From: Anaerolineaceae bacterium
GTDB taxonomy: Bacteria > Chloroflexota > Anaerolineae > Aggregatilineales > Phototrophicaceae
Assembly (NCBI GenBank): GCA_007693385.1
Contig: REDR01000123.1
Location: 62,001 to 126,000 of the forward strand
DNA length: 64,000 nt
Direction of reading: 5' to 3'
Both the position numbers and the translations under genes were made by a program. The number at the start of each line of letters is the position of its first letter. Position 1 is the first letter of the stretch. The notes under the pieces were generated by a model. That model was not told the origin of the DNA, did no database searches, and was given only the letters and a program-made list of their open reading frames with translations. Below, piece by piece: positions 17,243 to 26,933 of the stretch.

Positions 17243-18205
17243 ATGCCCAGTTCACGCGAGGTTAAAAATCGCATTCGTAGTGTGAAGAACATCGGCCAGA
17301 TCACCCGCGCGCTGGAGGCAGTCTCCGCGTCGCGGGTGCGTAAGGCGCAGGCCAAAGTATTGGCGAGCCGTGATTACGCACAGAAGGCGATGGAAATTTT
17401 GATGAACATACAGGCGGCGACGGCTGGCAGTGGCGAACCGTTGCATCCGCTTCTGGCGCAACGCGAAGACGTGAAGAATATCATGGTCGTGCTGATTACG
17501 TCGGATCGTGGGCTGGCCGGTGCGTTCAACGGCAATATCATCCGCGTCGCCCAGCGCTTTGTGCGTCAGGCGCAAAAGCCGATCCAGTGGGTGACGGTGG
17601 GGCGTAAGGGGCGTGATGCGATGGTGCGTATGGGGCAGAATGTCGTCGCGTCGTTCATCGACATCCCCGACGAACTGCGAATCTCTGATATTTCGCCCGT
17701 CGCGCAGTTAGCGAAAGACGCTTTCACAAGCGGGCAGGTAGATGATGTGTTCGTCGCATATACCGACTTCATCAATACGCTGACCCAGCGCCCGTTAGTT
17801 CTGCCGTGGTTGCCGATGGTGCCGCACGACATCAGCGCCTATGATGATGTACGCAAGCTAGCGGAAGTCACCACGACGAGCCATCAGGATTATGAATTCG
17901 AGCCGGATACGGCCTCTATCATCGAGCAGATCGTACCGCGCTTCACTGATGTTGTGCTGTATCAGTGTTATCTGGAAAGTAAAGCGAGCGAACATTCGGC
18001 GCGAATGGTGGCGATGCGTAATGCGTCCGACAACGCCGGGCAACTGGTCGAAGACCTGACGTTGCTCTACAACAAGGCACGGCAGGCGGCCATTACCAGC
18101 GAGATTCTAGATATTGTCGGCGGTGCGGAGTCCTTGCAGGATACGCTCGATAAGAAGGCCGCAAGTATTCTAGAAGCCGCCGAAGCCAGCGCAAGCGGCG
18201 ACTAA
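17243..18205 (+). CDS. atpG: F1 ATP synthase subunit gamma
   Basis: 320 residues, slightly longer than the usual 285-300. The N-terminal helix REVKNRIRSVKNIGQITRALEAVSASRVRKAQ and the C-terminal helix MVAMRNASDNAGQLVEDLTLLYNKARQAAITSEILDIVGG form the rotor coiled coil, and LITSDRGLAGAFNGNI is the conserved Rossmann-like start. The extra length lies in the middle domain (VPHDISAYDDVRKLAEVT) and the C-terminal tail. It starts 10 bp after atpA behind AAGGAG and couples rotation of the c-ring to the alpha/beta hexamer. Confidence 0.95.
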   Translation: MPSSREVKNRIRSVKNIGQITRALEAVSASRVRKAQAKVLASRDYAQKAMEILMNIQAATAGSGEPLHPLLAQREDVKNIMVVLITSDRGLAGAFNGNIIRVAQRFVRQAQKPIQWVTVGRKGRDAMVRMGQNVVASFIDIPDELRISDISPVAQLAKDAFTSGQVDDVFVAYTDFINTLTQRPLVLPWLPMVPHDISAYDDVRKLAEVTTTSHQDYEFEPDTASIIEQIVPRFTDVVLYQCYLESKASEHSARMVAMRNASDNAGQLVEDLTLLYNKARQAAITSEILDIVGGAESLQDTLDKKAASILEAAEASASGD

Positions 18206-18222
18206 GTTTTGGTATAAAATGA

Positions 18223-19689
<1,467 letters not shown>

Positions 19690-19721
19690 CGGCCAGCATC
19701 CCTAGACGAGAGGATTGGATC

Positions 19722-20171
19722 ATGCCGATTCATGTAGAGATTGTTTCACGCGAAGAAAAAGTCTTCGAGGAAAAAGAGGCCGATATGGTCTCGATTCCGG
19801 CGGAAGATGGGCAGATGGGCGTCTTGCCGCATCACGCGCCGACGGTGGCTTCGCTAGGTGAGGGCGAGTTGATCGTCAAGAAGGGCATCGCCCGCGAATC
19901 GTTCTTGATCTTCGGTGGCGTGGTCGATGTGCGCCCCGATAAAGTGGTGGTATTGGCGGAAATCGCCGATACGACATTCGACATCGATCAAGAAAAAGCG
20001 CAGGAAGCCCGCGATCATGCCCGCCAGTTGCTAGAAGAAGGCTTACCGCCTGACGAGATGGAGGAAGCGCGTTTGACGTTGCGCCGTGCTGAGTTGCAGT
20101 TGCGTTCGATCAGCAAGATACGCACCAGCGAACCGATAATGCGTATTCTGGGAAACGGCGATGAAGCGTAG
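19722..20171 (+). CDS. atpC: F1 ATP synthase subunit epsilon
   Basis: 149 residues. The N-terminal beta-sandwich starts MPIHVEIVSREEKVFEEKEADMVSIPAEDGQMGVLPHHAPTVASL, the usual epsilon signature, followed by a helical C-terminal hairpin (AQEARDHARQLLEEG to EARLTLRRAELQLRSI) that can act as an intrinsic inhibitor. It is the last gene of the operon, followed by a terminator at 20268. Confidence 0.94.
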   Translation: MPIHVEIVSREEKVFEEKEADMVSIPAEDGQMGVLPHHAPTVASLGEGELIVKKGIARESFLIFGGVVDVRPDKVVVLAEIADTTFDIDQEKAQEARDHARQLLEEGLPPDEMEEARLTLRRAELQLRSISKIRTSEPIMRILGNGDEA

Positions 20172-20267
20172 CGCAAATAAGCTAGTCAGCGCCTAAATCA
20201 TCCCCGCGTGATGTACCCCTCTGCGGGTGCGTCGCGGGCTGTTAGATAAACTCTGTGATTCAAACAG

Positions 20268-20299
20268 CGCCCGGCATCGTTTGTCCGGGCGTTGCTTTT
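20268..20299 (+). terminator. Intrinsic terminator of the ATP synthase operon
   Basis: A 7-bp stem CGCCCGG (20268-20274) and CCGGGCG (20285-20291) is followed by TTGCTTTTA. A weaker branched structure (CCCGCG with CGCGGG, 20203-20238) lies between it and the atpC stop. The T-rich tail overlaps the -35 box of the mreB promoter. Confidence 0.75.
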
Positions 20300-20320
20300 A
20301 GCCCTTTCCGCGTGTATAAC
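20292..20320 (+). promoter_or_regulatory. mreB promoter
   Basis: TTGCTT (20292-20297), a 17-bp spacer and TATAAC (20315-20320) lie 55 bp before the mreB ATG, starting inside the T-rich tail of the atp terminator. Confidence 0.5.
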
Positions 20321-20374
20321 AAGCTAGTTATCGCGCTATCTGGCGCGGATTTTGTATCATGGTGAGATGGACAC

Positions 20375-21403
20375 ATGCCACTGTTTAGCAAAGACCTCGG
20401 AATCGATTTAGGTACGGTCAACGTCTTGATCTATGAAAATGGTCAGATTGTGTTGCAAGAGCCGTCATTGGTGGCGGTTGCAACGGAAGAAGACGAACGT
20501 GGTCGTATCAACGTTATGGAAATCGGCCAACCTGCCCGTGAGATGATGGGGCGGGTTTATGAAGAAGATATACAAATTGTGCGCCCGTTGCAAAACGGCG
20601 TCATCGCAGATTATGAAGTGGCGGAGTTTATGCTCCGATATTTTATGGGCAAGGTTGCCGGACGGATGCGGATGTTTCGCCCGCGTGTGATGATCTCCGT
20701 GCCGTATGGTGCGAATGGCGTGGAGCGCCGCGCTGTGCATGAGGCGGCATTGGCCGCCGGTGCCCGCGAAGCCTTCATGATCTGGGAGCCACTGGCCGCC
20801 GCGATTGGCGCCGGTTTGCCGGTGGCTACGCCCGCCGGTGATATGATCGTCAACATCGGTGGCGGCATCACCGAAGCGGCGGTTATCAGCATGAATAACA
20901 TCGTGCGGGCGGATAGCGGGCGCATTGGCGGTTTGCGGCTGGATGACGGCATCATCGCCTACACGCGACGCAAATACAATCTGGTGATCGGCCAACCGAC
21001 GGCAGAAGCGATCAAGATACAGATTGGCGCGGCGGTTGATCAACCGGAAGAGATGACGATGGAAATACAGGGGCGTGATAACGTCAGCCGCCTGCCGCGC
21101 ACGGTCACGATGACGACGGGCGAAGTGGTGGAAGCATTGCAAGAGCCATTACAGGCGATCTTGAACGTCATCAAAGAAGTCTTAGGCAACACGCCGCCGG
21201 AATTGGCGTCCGACATCATTGATCGCGGTATCACGTTAACCGGCGGTGGCGCGATGTTGCGCGGCATTGATGATTTCATCACACGCACGACTGGCGTGCC
21301 CGCCTACCGTGCGGAAAATCCGATGATCGCGGTGGCGGTGGGGGCGGGGCGAGCGCTCGAAGATCAGGCGATTTTGAAGCGCTTGACGTTGCAAACATTC
21401 TGA
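20375..21403 (+). CDS. mreB: Rod-shape actin homolog MreB
   Basis: 342 residues, normal for MreB. The actin-fold phosphate loops are clear: DLGIDLGTVNVLIYENG (phosphate-1), NIGGGITEAAVIS (phosphate-2) and GITLTGGGAMLRGIDDFI (adenosine). MISVPYGANGVERRAVHEAALAAGAREAFMIWEPLAAAIGAGLPV is family-typical. It polymerises under the membrane and directs lateral wall synthesis. mreC and mreD are not adjacent. A rod or filamentous cell is suggested. Confidence 0.93.
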   Translation: MPLFSKDLGIDLGTVNVLIYENGQIVLQEPSLVAVATEEDERGRINVMEIGQPAREMMGRVYEEDIQIVRPLQNGVIADYEVAEFMLRYFMGKVAGRMRMFRPRVMISVPYGANGVERRAVHEAALAAGAREAFMIWEPLAAAIGAGLPVATPAGDMIVNIGGGITEAAVISMNNIVRADSGRIGGLRLDDGIIAYTRRKYNLVIGQPTAEAIKIQIGAAVDQPEEMTMEIQGRDNVSRLPRTVTMTTGEVVEALQEPLQAILNVIKEVLGNTPPELASDIIDRGITLTGGGAMLRGIDDFITRTTGVPAYRAENPMIAVAVGAGRALEDQAILKRLTLQTF

Positions 21404-21420
21404 TGTGATCGGGTGGCGGG

Positions 21421-22062
21421 CTATCCCTTGAGATAGTAAGTCATGCGTTGCAGATGTAGCACCGGGTCGATGTACTGCACGTGTACGTCATCCCGTTTGG
21501 AAACGTCCAGATTGATCGGCGCGTAGTTGAGTATTGCCTTGATGCCTGCATCGACCAGTGTTTCGGTCACGGCTTGCGCGTGTTCGGCGGGGACGGCGAT
21601 CATGGCGACTTGTATGCCTCGTTCACGTATGGTCGATTCGATCTCAGCCATCGGTTGCACGGTCAGCCCGCCGACTGTCGCGCCGATTTTTTCTTCATCA
21701 GCATCGAAGATGCAAGCGATATGGAAACCGCGATCAGTGAACCCGCGATAATTGCCGATAGCATTACCGAGATCGCCCGCGCCGATCAACGCGACTTTCC
21801 ATTCACGATCAACCTGCAACACCTGCCGCAGTTTTTCTTCCAGATAAGCGATTTGATAGCCGGTGCCCTGTTTGCCGAATCCGCCGAAGTGCGATAAGTC
21901 TTTGCGGATTTGTGCCGAGCTAATCCCTAGACGCCGACCAAGTTCGTGCGATGAGGTGACTTCTTCACCTTCCTGCGTCAGACGATTAAGCGCCCGCAAA
22001 TAAACAGGTAGGCGACCGATAACAATGTCTGGAATGTTGTTATTGGCCGGATTAGATGCCAT
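21421..22062 (-). CDS. rex: Redox-sensing transcriptional repressor Rex
   Basis: 213 residues from ATG 22062, which follows AGGAG; the ORF track begins 25 codons earlier with no RBS. The N-terminal winged helix (IVIGRLPVYLRALNRL, then ISSAQIRKDLSHFGGFGKQGTGY) binds DNA. The Rossmann domain (VALIGAGDLGNAIGNYRGF) binds NADH, which releases the repressor. ILNYAPINLDVSKRDDVHVQYIDPVLHLQ is the conserved end. It would derepress fermentative or respiratory genes at a high NADH/NAD ratio. A matching operator lies 23 bp upstream of its own start. Confidence 0.95.
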   Translation of the reverse strand: MASNPANNNIPDIVIGRLPVYLRALNRLTQEGEEVTSSHELGRRLGISSAQIRKDLSHFGGFGKQGTGYQIAYLEEKLRQVLQVDREWKVALIGAGDLGNAIGNYRGFTDRGFHIACIFDADEEKIGATVGGLTVQPMAEIESTIRERGIQVAMIAVPAEHAQAVTETLVDAGIKAILNYAPINLDVSKRDDVHVQYIDPVLHLQRMTYYLKG

Positions 22063-22084
22063 AGCGTGTAGCTCCTGTATGGGT

Positions 22085-22102
22085 CTGTGCTTGATTGCAC
22101 AA
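22085..22102. promoter_or_regulatory. Rex-type operator upstream of rex
   Basis: The minus strand reads TTGTGCAATCAAGCACAG, matching the 18-bp Rex operator form TTGTG-N8-CACAA in nine of ten outer bases. It lies 23-40 bp before the rex ATG, so autoregulation is likely. Confidence 0.7.
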
Positions 22103-22182
22103 ATGGGATGGCATAGTCTACCATCGTTGTAAGTCATAATCTAGTATTGATGCGCGTCATCACCGTCGCCGACAGGCAACGC

Positions 22183-22207
22183 AAAACGGGCGACCTATGC
22201 CGCCCGT
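22183..22207 (-). terminator. Intrinsic terminator of the PA14/SH3 gene
   Basis: On the minus strand ACGGGCG and CGCCCGT form a 7-bp stem with an 8-nt loop, followed by TTTTGC. It lies about 30 bp after the stop of the gene at 22238. Confidence 0.7.
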
Positions 22208-22237
22208 CCTGATGAGGCATCGTTTGATGGATGCCGC

Positions 22238-23683
22238 CTAGTTGGTGATCGGGATTCTGTTCAGGTCTGGCGCGTCTTGCTCGATGACAGCGAATGTCGC
22301 GCTGACCCAGCCAACCGTGCCGTTATAGTTGACCTGCCACCATGTCGCCCGCTCGTTACGCCCGATGATGTTGGCGGTGACGTTCTGCGGGATGATGACT
22401 ATACGCTCGAAACTGGTCGACGGCCCGGTACGCAGATTAACCTCTGTGCGTGTAAACACGGTGAAGCCGGTATCCTGAGGCGCTTCGACTGCGCCTTCGC
22501 CGCTGGTCACGGGGACGTTATCCAGATTGGTAACATCGACCCAACCGGCGCTGACCCAGCCGGTAATCGTGCCGGTGTTGATCTGCACCCAGCGCTCATC
22601 GGCGCGTTTGCCAACTACCGCGTAAGTCTCGCCGCCATTGACGCGCTGAATGACCGCCCCGCTTACGGCATCCGGCGCGTTGCGCACGTTCAGCCGCGAT
22701 GCGATGACGGTGGCGAAAGCGTTATAGGGTGAGCCAACCGCGACAGGCGGCGCTTCGGTGACGCGGAACAGTTGGAAGTCGATCAAGGCGACGGCTGTCG
22801 CTTCAAAGTATTCTACGGTGAAGGTGCGAATGCCTTCTCCCGGCCTGATTAGCGCGTTATAGGTCTGTGCGCTGGTTTCGCGCCATTCGTTGATAATCAG
22901 GTCGCCATCCAGATAGACGCGCACACCGTCATCGACGCGCACGCGCACGACATACTCCCCATCGCCGAAAGCGTAAGCCGCGTTCCAGCGTGCCGAGAAG
23001 TTATCTACCGGAATGCTGGGGTAGGGCGAACCGAAGCCCCAGTCGAAGCTCAGGCCGATGTGACTGTCGATCACTGTCGGCGCACCGGCCAGATCACGGT
23101 TGCTGTAGTACTGTCCCGTCCAGAACAGATTGCCTACCGCTTCTAAGCGGTCATCAACCGGCACTTGATCGCTAAATGTCGGGAACGATGGGCCGCTGAT
23201 GCCATCGGCGGTGCTTTCATAGTCGAAATAGATGTAAGATGGCCCGGTGTTCTGGCGATAGTCGATCTGGATGTGATACACGCCCGGAATAGTCACCTGT
23301 AGCTCGCCTGTGATGAGTTCATCGGGACGCGGCTCACTGAATGTGTCAATCACACGCCGGTTGAAGTCGAATGTCACCGTCGCGCCATCGCTAGAAAACA
23401 TATAGAAGCGGTAATTACCGACATCGAAATGTACGTCTGTTGAAATACGAATCGTGTAATTCTCGCTCGGGAAGCCATCACGCGGCGCCTGTGTGCCGAA
23501 GTTGAAATTGACGGCGTTGCGCGTCTCGGTGAATACCGGATCGCCGATGAAATAACGATTATCGAAAAACTCAGCCTGCCATGCTGATCTGCTGGCCTGT
23601 GCTTCTGTGGTCGTCGTCTGACCCCAGAAGAACACAACCGACAACACAGCAAGCAGAACTGCAAGGCTAAAAAAGCGCTTCAT
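22238..23683 (-). CDS. Exported protein with two PA14-like and two bacterial SH3 domains
   Basis: 481 residues from ATG 23683 (AAGGAGAAGCAGG upstream; the ORF-track start adds 18 unlikely residues). A signal peptide (MKRFFSLAVLLAVLSVVFF) is followed by two related PA14-like modules. The first is around WQAEFFDNRYFIGDPVFTET to YHIQIDYRQNTGPSYIYFDY, the second around WTGQYYSNRDLAGAPTVI to FTVEYFEATAVALIDFQLF. Two SH3b repeats follow (ASRLNVRNAPDAVSGAVIQRV and EVNLRTGPSTSFERIVIIP, each ending W-x-x-V and GW(V/I)SA). PA14 modules bind sugars and SH3b modules bind peptidoglycan, so a cell-wall-associated carbohydrate-binding role is likely. No catalytic domain is seen. Confidence 0.8.
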   Translation of the reverse strand: MKRFFSLAVLLAVLSVVFFWGQTTTTEAQASRSAWQAEFFDNRYFIGDPVFTETRNAVNFNFGTQAPRDGFPSENYTIRISTDVHFDVGNYRFYMFSSDGATVTFDFNRRVIDTFSEPRPDELITGELQVTIPGVYHIQIDYRQNTGPSYIYFDYESTADGISGPSFPTFSDQVPVDDRLEAVGNLFWTGQYYSNRDLAGAPTVIDSHIGLSFDWGFGSPYPSIPVDNFSARWNAAYAFGDGEYVVRVRVDDGVRVYLDGDLIINEWRETSAQTYNALIRPGEGIRTFTVEYFEATAVALIDFQLFRVTEAPPVAVGSPYNAFATVIASRLNVRNAPDAVSGAVIQRVNGGETYAVVGKRADERWVQINTGTITGWVSAGWVDVTNLDNVPVTSGEGAVEAPQDTGFTVFTRTEVNLRTGPSTSFERIVIIPQNVTANIIGRNERATWWQVNYNGTVGWVSATFAVIEQDAPDLNRIPITN

Positions 23684-23830
23684 CCTGCTTCTCCTTAAGG
23701 TTGCGAATCGAATCGAATGGCATATCTGCCACGACATAACTCTATCCTACAGTATCTGAGGCCGGTAAACTTGACGATCACACGACGCTCTCTCGTTGTT
23801 TTGTACCGCTTAAAATGCTATTATTCCTGC

Positions 23831-24379
23831 ATGAGTGATAAACAGACAAACGAAACTGAACAGAATAAGGTCGTCCGAACCCGTGTTATCGTCCTGTTGG
23901 ACGGTACATTTGTAGTTCGTTGGCAGGAAAACCGCGTACAAGAATTACAAACCGGTGAGTATCGTGTTTACCACAAACGCGACTTCGGCGCGATGATTTC
24001 CGACTATGAATTAAATCAGCTACAACGCGGCGGCATCATCGAGCGCTTTGACGAAACGCACGTCTGGTTATGTCCGACGCCCAAGCATCACGATCCGCAT
24101 AAGACATTGTGGGAGAAAATGCGAGCGCGTTCCTACTATCTGAACACCACGTTCCCGATCTCCCGCGAAGCTGATGTCATCAACGCATTGGCTGAACACG
24201 GTCTTCAGGACGACTTTTTGCCGCGTCTACGCGATGAATTTGTGGTATTGTGGGGACGTAACGGCCTATCATTCCGCAAATTTGAAGAAGCGGAGTCCGC
24301 CCGTCAATTATTGCTAGAGCGCGTACCGGATATATTCTCCGAGACGGTAGTCGCATTTGTCGAGACTTCCAAGCGTTGA
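23831..24379 (+). CDS. Conserved-looking protein of unknown function
   Basis: 182 residues from ATG 23831 (MSDKQTNETE); the longer ORF-track start at 23717 runs through the region upstream of the divergent gene and is less likely. The N-terminal 60 residues look beta-rich (RTRVIVLLDGTFVVRWQENRVQELQTGEYRVY), the middle contains KHHDPHKTLWEKMRARSYYLNTTFPISREADVI, and the C-terminal half is alpha/beta. There is no signal peptide, membrane segment or enzyme motif that I recognise. It is followed at 53 bp by a GbsR-like regulator on the same strand and may share its transcript. Confidence 0.6.
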   Translation: MSDKQTNETEQNKVVRTRVIVLLDGTFVVRWQENRVQELQTGEYRVYHKRDFGAMISDYELNQLQRGGIIERFDETHVWLCPTPKHHDPHKTLWEKMRARSYYLNTTFPISREADVINALAEHGLQDDFLPRLRDEFVVLWGRNGLSFRKFEEAESARQLLLERVPDIFSETVVAFVETSKR

Positions 24380-24432
24380 CCGTTGGCTGACACTGATGAA
24401 CTTAAATCATACTTGTAAGAGGAATTGTGAAC

Positions 24433-25002
24433 ATGGGCGATAATCAATTCAAGGCGCACCTGCACCCCGATCTGGCGACTGTGCATGATAGTATGCTGGA
24501 CGGGCTAGGACAGTTGTCAGATTATTTTGGATTCAGCAAAGTTATGGGGCAATTATACGCCGCCCTGTTGCTCAGTTCCGAGCCGCTATCGCTGGATGAT
24601 CTGATGGAACGGCTAGACATCTCCAAAGCCAGCGTCAGCATGAATATTCGCACGCTAGAACACATGGGGATGGTGCGTCAGGTGTGGTTGCGTGGGCGTA
24701 GTGGCCGCCGCAAGTATTACGAAGCGGAGACGGACTTCTTGCAGATCATCACCAACATATTAAGCGGGCGCGAAATGCGCGATGTAGACCGCGCTTTGAC
24801 GGTCATGCAGGATAATGCCCAGTTGTTACAAACTTCGCGTGATGAGATGGACGACGAGCAGAAAGCCGTCGCCGAGTTATATCTGGATCGTATCAATCAG
24901 ATGTCGTCGATGTTCCGTTTCGCGCAGTTGGTCATTACTAGCATACTGGAGCGTGTCGGCGACAAGGATTTGAACGATATTTCCCGAATTGACATCGACT
25001 GA
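24433..25002 (+). CDS. GbsR/MarR-family transcriptional regulator
   Basis: 189 residues from ATG 24433, preceded by AAGAGGA; a GTG two codons earlier is also possible. The winged-helix core follows the GbsR pattern: FGFSKVMGQLYAALLLSSEPLSLDDLMERLDISKASVSMNIRTLEHMGMVRQVWLRGRSGRRKYYEA. The C-terminal helical region (DRALTVMQDNAQLL to IERVGD-like end) would form the dimer interface. Relatives respond to choline, betaine or other small ligands; the effector here is unknown, and no compatible-solute genes lie nearby. Confidence 0.8.
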   Translation: MGDNQFKAHLHPDLATVHDSMLDGLGQLSDYFGFSKVMGQLYAALLLSSEPLSLDDLMERLDISKASVSMNIRTLEHMGMVRQVWLRGRSGRRKYYEAETDFLQIITNILSGREMRDVDRALTVMQDNAQLLQTSRDEMDDEQKAVAELYLDRINQMSSMFRFAQLVITSILERVGDKDLNDISRIDID

Positions 25003-25006
25003 ACCC

Positions 25007-25035
25007 TTGTTTGCTTTTTGACGCTCCATTATAAT
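25007..25035 (+). promoter_or_regulatory. tRNA-Leu promoter
   Basis: TTGTTT (25007-25012), exactly 17 bp, then TATAAT (25030-25035), ending 24 bp before the tRNA. The same TTGTTT-17 arrangement is found before rplS. Confidence 0.7.
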
Positions 25036-25059
25036 TTCTAGTATCCAGAAACTCATTGC

Positions 25060-25141
25060 GGGGGAGTGGCGGAATTGGTAGACGCGCATGACTTAGGATC
25101 ATGTCTCCTGTGAGGTGAGGGTTCGAGTCCCTCCTTCCCCA
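25060..25141 (+). tRNA. tRNA-Leu (anticodon UAG)
   Basis: The acceptor GGGGGAG pairs with CTTCCCC, the anticodon stem CATGA/TCATG encloses loop CTTAGGA with anticodon TAG, the T arm is GAGGG-TTCGAGT-CCCTC, and a long class II variable arm (TCTCCTGTGAGGTGA region) is present as expected for leucine. The discriminator is A and CCA is not encoded. Flanked by its own promoter and terminator, so it is a single-gene unit. Confidence 0.95.
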
Positions 25142-25148
25142 AATCTAT

Positions 25149-25174
25149 AGGGCGCTTTATGCGCCCTGTATTTT
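25149..25174 (+). terminator. Intrinsic terminator after tRNA-Leu
   Basis: AGGGCGC and GCGCCCT form a perfect 7-bp stem with a 5-nt loop (TTTAT), followed by GTATTTT. It separates the tRNA from the tig gene. Confidence 0.8.
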
Positions 25175-25244
25175 CATATATGATTTTTATAGCGTGCGGA
25201 TGTCATCCGGTGCTATACTCGATGGTGCAACAAAGGAACATCTC

Positions 25245-26888
25245 TTGAATATTCAAACCGAACATCTCGAAGATCACCGCGTCAGGTTCACGGTTGAATT
25301 TCCCCGCGAACGATTGCAAGAAGCAGAGAAAAAAGCGGCGCGCAACATCGCAAAACAGGTACGTATTCCGGGCTTTCGCAAGGGCAAGGCGCCGTATCGC
25401 GTATTGATTCAAAATGGTCTGGGACAGGCTATCATGGAAGACGCTATCGAAACGCTCAGTAAAACCATTTACGGCGAGGTGATGGAGCAATCCGACATTG
25501 AACCGTATGGCCCGGGCGTGTTTGAAAAATATGAAGACGGTACCACGCCAACGTTCATTTACACTGTGCCGTTACAGCCGACAACGAAACTGGGTGATTA
25601 TCGCTCTGTGCGCCGCGAGTACGATGAGCCAGTCGTTGATGAGGCCGACGTAGACGAAGAGATTGAAAAAATCCGCCAGAGTCGGGCGACCAGACGTGAA
25701 GTCGAAGGCGATATCGAGTCCGGCCATATCGTCATGGCGGATGTACACGCGGTCTATGCTGATGATCCTCCAGTCGTCGAAGAAGACGAGGACGGGACTG
25801 AAGCGGTAGAAGAAGAGGTTGTCGAACCGGAAGCGGATGCTGAAGTCGAAACTGACGAAGATTTCGACGAAGACGACTTCGAAGAAGAAGATGATGATGT
25901 GCCGCCGGCAAAGGGCGAGACATGCTTCCGACAAGTCGGTACGGAAATCATACTTGATCCTGACCATGAAGCGGTTTTTCACGGCTTCAATGATGAGTTG
26001 ATCGGCGCGAAAGCCGGTGATGAACTCGAATTCGAACTTGTCGTGCCCGGCCCTAACGACGAAAAGTACAATGGTGATGTTGATTGGTTGCCAGATGCCG
26101 GACGTCTTATCCACTTCAACGTGTTGATTGACAAAGTGGAAGAAGAAGTTCTGCCGGAATTGGACGATGAGTTCGCCGCTGAAATAACCGCCGAACAAGG
26201 TGAAACGCTGACGATGGATGAACTGCGCCAGCGCATCCACGAGAACATGCAGACACGGGCGACAAACGAGTATAAAGACTCGTACATAGCTGGCGTGATT
26301 GATGAAATCGTCGAGATGAGCGAATTCGCGTATCCGCCTTTGATGGTCGAAGAGCAAATCGATAATAAAGTTGCTGAGATGGAGCAACGTCTATCACAGA
26401 TGGGCATTTCGTTTGAGATGTACACGCAGATGATGGGCGGGGATATTGAGCAGATTAGAGCGACTTACCGCGAAGAGGCTGAAGTCTCTGTGCGTCGTAT
26501 GCTGGCGATGGGCGAGATTGTTCAGGCGGAAGGCTTGACCGTCAAACAAGCGCAGATTGAGAAGCACGTTGATGAGATGATCGCGTATTTCATGGAAGTG
26601 CAAGAAAATAGTGATGAGCGCTCTCTGCGTAACCTTTTCAGCAAGCCGGAATCGATGCAACGCGTTGTCAATGAGATATTGAATGACATGCTAACCGAGC
26701 GTTTGGTTCTCATCGCAAAGGGCGAAGAAATCACGGATCCCGAAGATGAGACTGCCGAAGCGACCGAGCCAGAAACCGAAGTAGATGCGGCGGCTAATGA
26801 TGAAGAACAGCAGACCACAGAGCCAACCGCCGAAGCCGACGATCAAGAATCAGATTTAACGGAAGATCAGGAAAACAAACAGTCTTAG
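25245..26888 (+). CDS. tig: Trigger factor with acidic insertion and acidic tail
   Basis: 547 residues if started at TTG 25245, which has AAAGGA seven bases upstream; the GTG at 25194 used by the ORF track has no RBS. The N-terminal ribosome-binding domain contains the signature GFRKGKAPYRVL. The FKBP-like PPIase domain is interrupted near its start by a very acidic stretch of about 45 residues (177-222, EEDEDGTEAVEEEVVEPEAD and on to DDFEEEDDD). It resumes with FHGFNDELIGAKAGDELEFEL. The helical chaperone arms follow (VDEIVEMSEFAYPPLMVEEQID), and the protein ends in a second acidic Glu/Thr-rich tail. It binds nascent chains at the ribosome exit. Usual length is 430-480. It is followed by clpP-clpX, the classic order. 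Confidence 0.9.
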   Translation: MNIQTEHLEDHRVRFTVEFPRERLQEAEKKAARNIAKQVRIPGFRKGKAPYRVLIQNGLGQAIMEDAIETLSKTIYGEVMEQSDIEPYGPGVFEKYEDGTTPTFIYTVPLQPTTKLGDYRSVRREYDEPVVDEADVDEEIEKIRQSRATRREVEGDIESGHIVMADVHAVYADDPPVVEEDEDGTEAVEEEVVEPEADAEVETDEDFDEDDFEEEDDDVPPAKGETCFRQVGTEIILDPDHEAVFHGFNDELIGAKAGDELEFELVVPGPNDEKYNGDVDWLPDAGRLIHFNVLIDKVEEEVLPELDDEFAAEITAEQGETLTMDELRQRIHENMQTRATNEYKDSYIAGVIDEIVEMSEFAYPPLMVEEQIDNKVAEMEQRLSQMGISFEMYTQMMGGDIEQIRATYREEAEVSVRRMLAMGEIVQAEGLTVKQAQIEKHVDEMIAYFMEVQENSDERSLRNLFSKPESMQRVVNEILNDMLTERLVLIAKGEEITDPEDETAEATEPETEVDAAANDEEQQTTEPTAEADDQESDLTEDQENKQS

Positions 26889-26900
26889 TGCGATTGGTAG

Positions 26901-26933
26901 AAAGGAGCTAGACGCCTACGGGCGTCGCCCATC
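26901..26933 (+). promoter_or_regulatory. Shine-Dalgarno with intervening C(UACG)G hairpin before clpP
   Basis: AAAGGAG ends 26 nt before the clpP ATG, too far for normal use. Between them GACGCC (26911-26916) and GGCGTC (26921-26926) form a 6-bp stem closed by the very stable C(UACG)G tetraloop. Folding removes 16 nt, leaving a normal 10-nt spacing. Confidence 0.6.

Noticed and set aside
25754-25951. Ser-rich minus-strand ORF at 25754-25951 and other frames across the acidic tig segment
   Set aside because: These are mirror images of the Glu/Asp-rich codons of trigger factor and have no RBS or family likeness.
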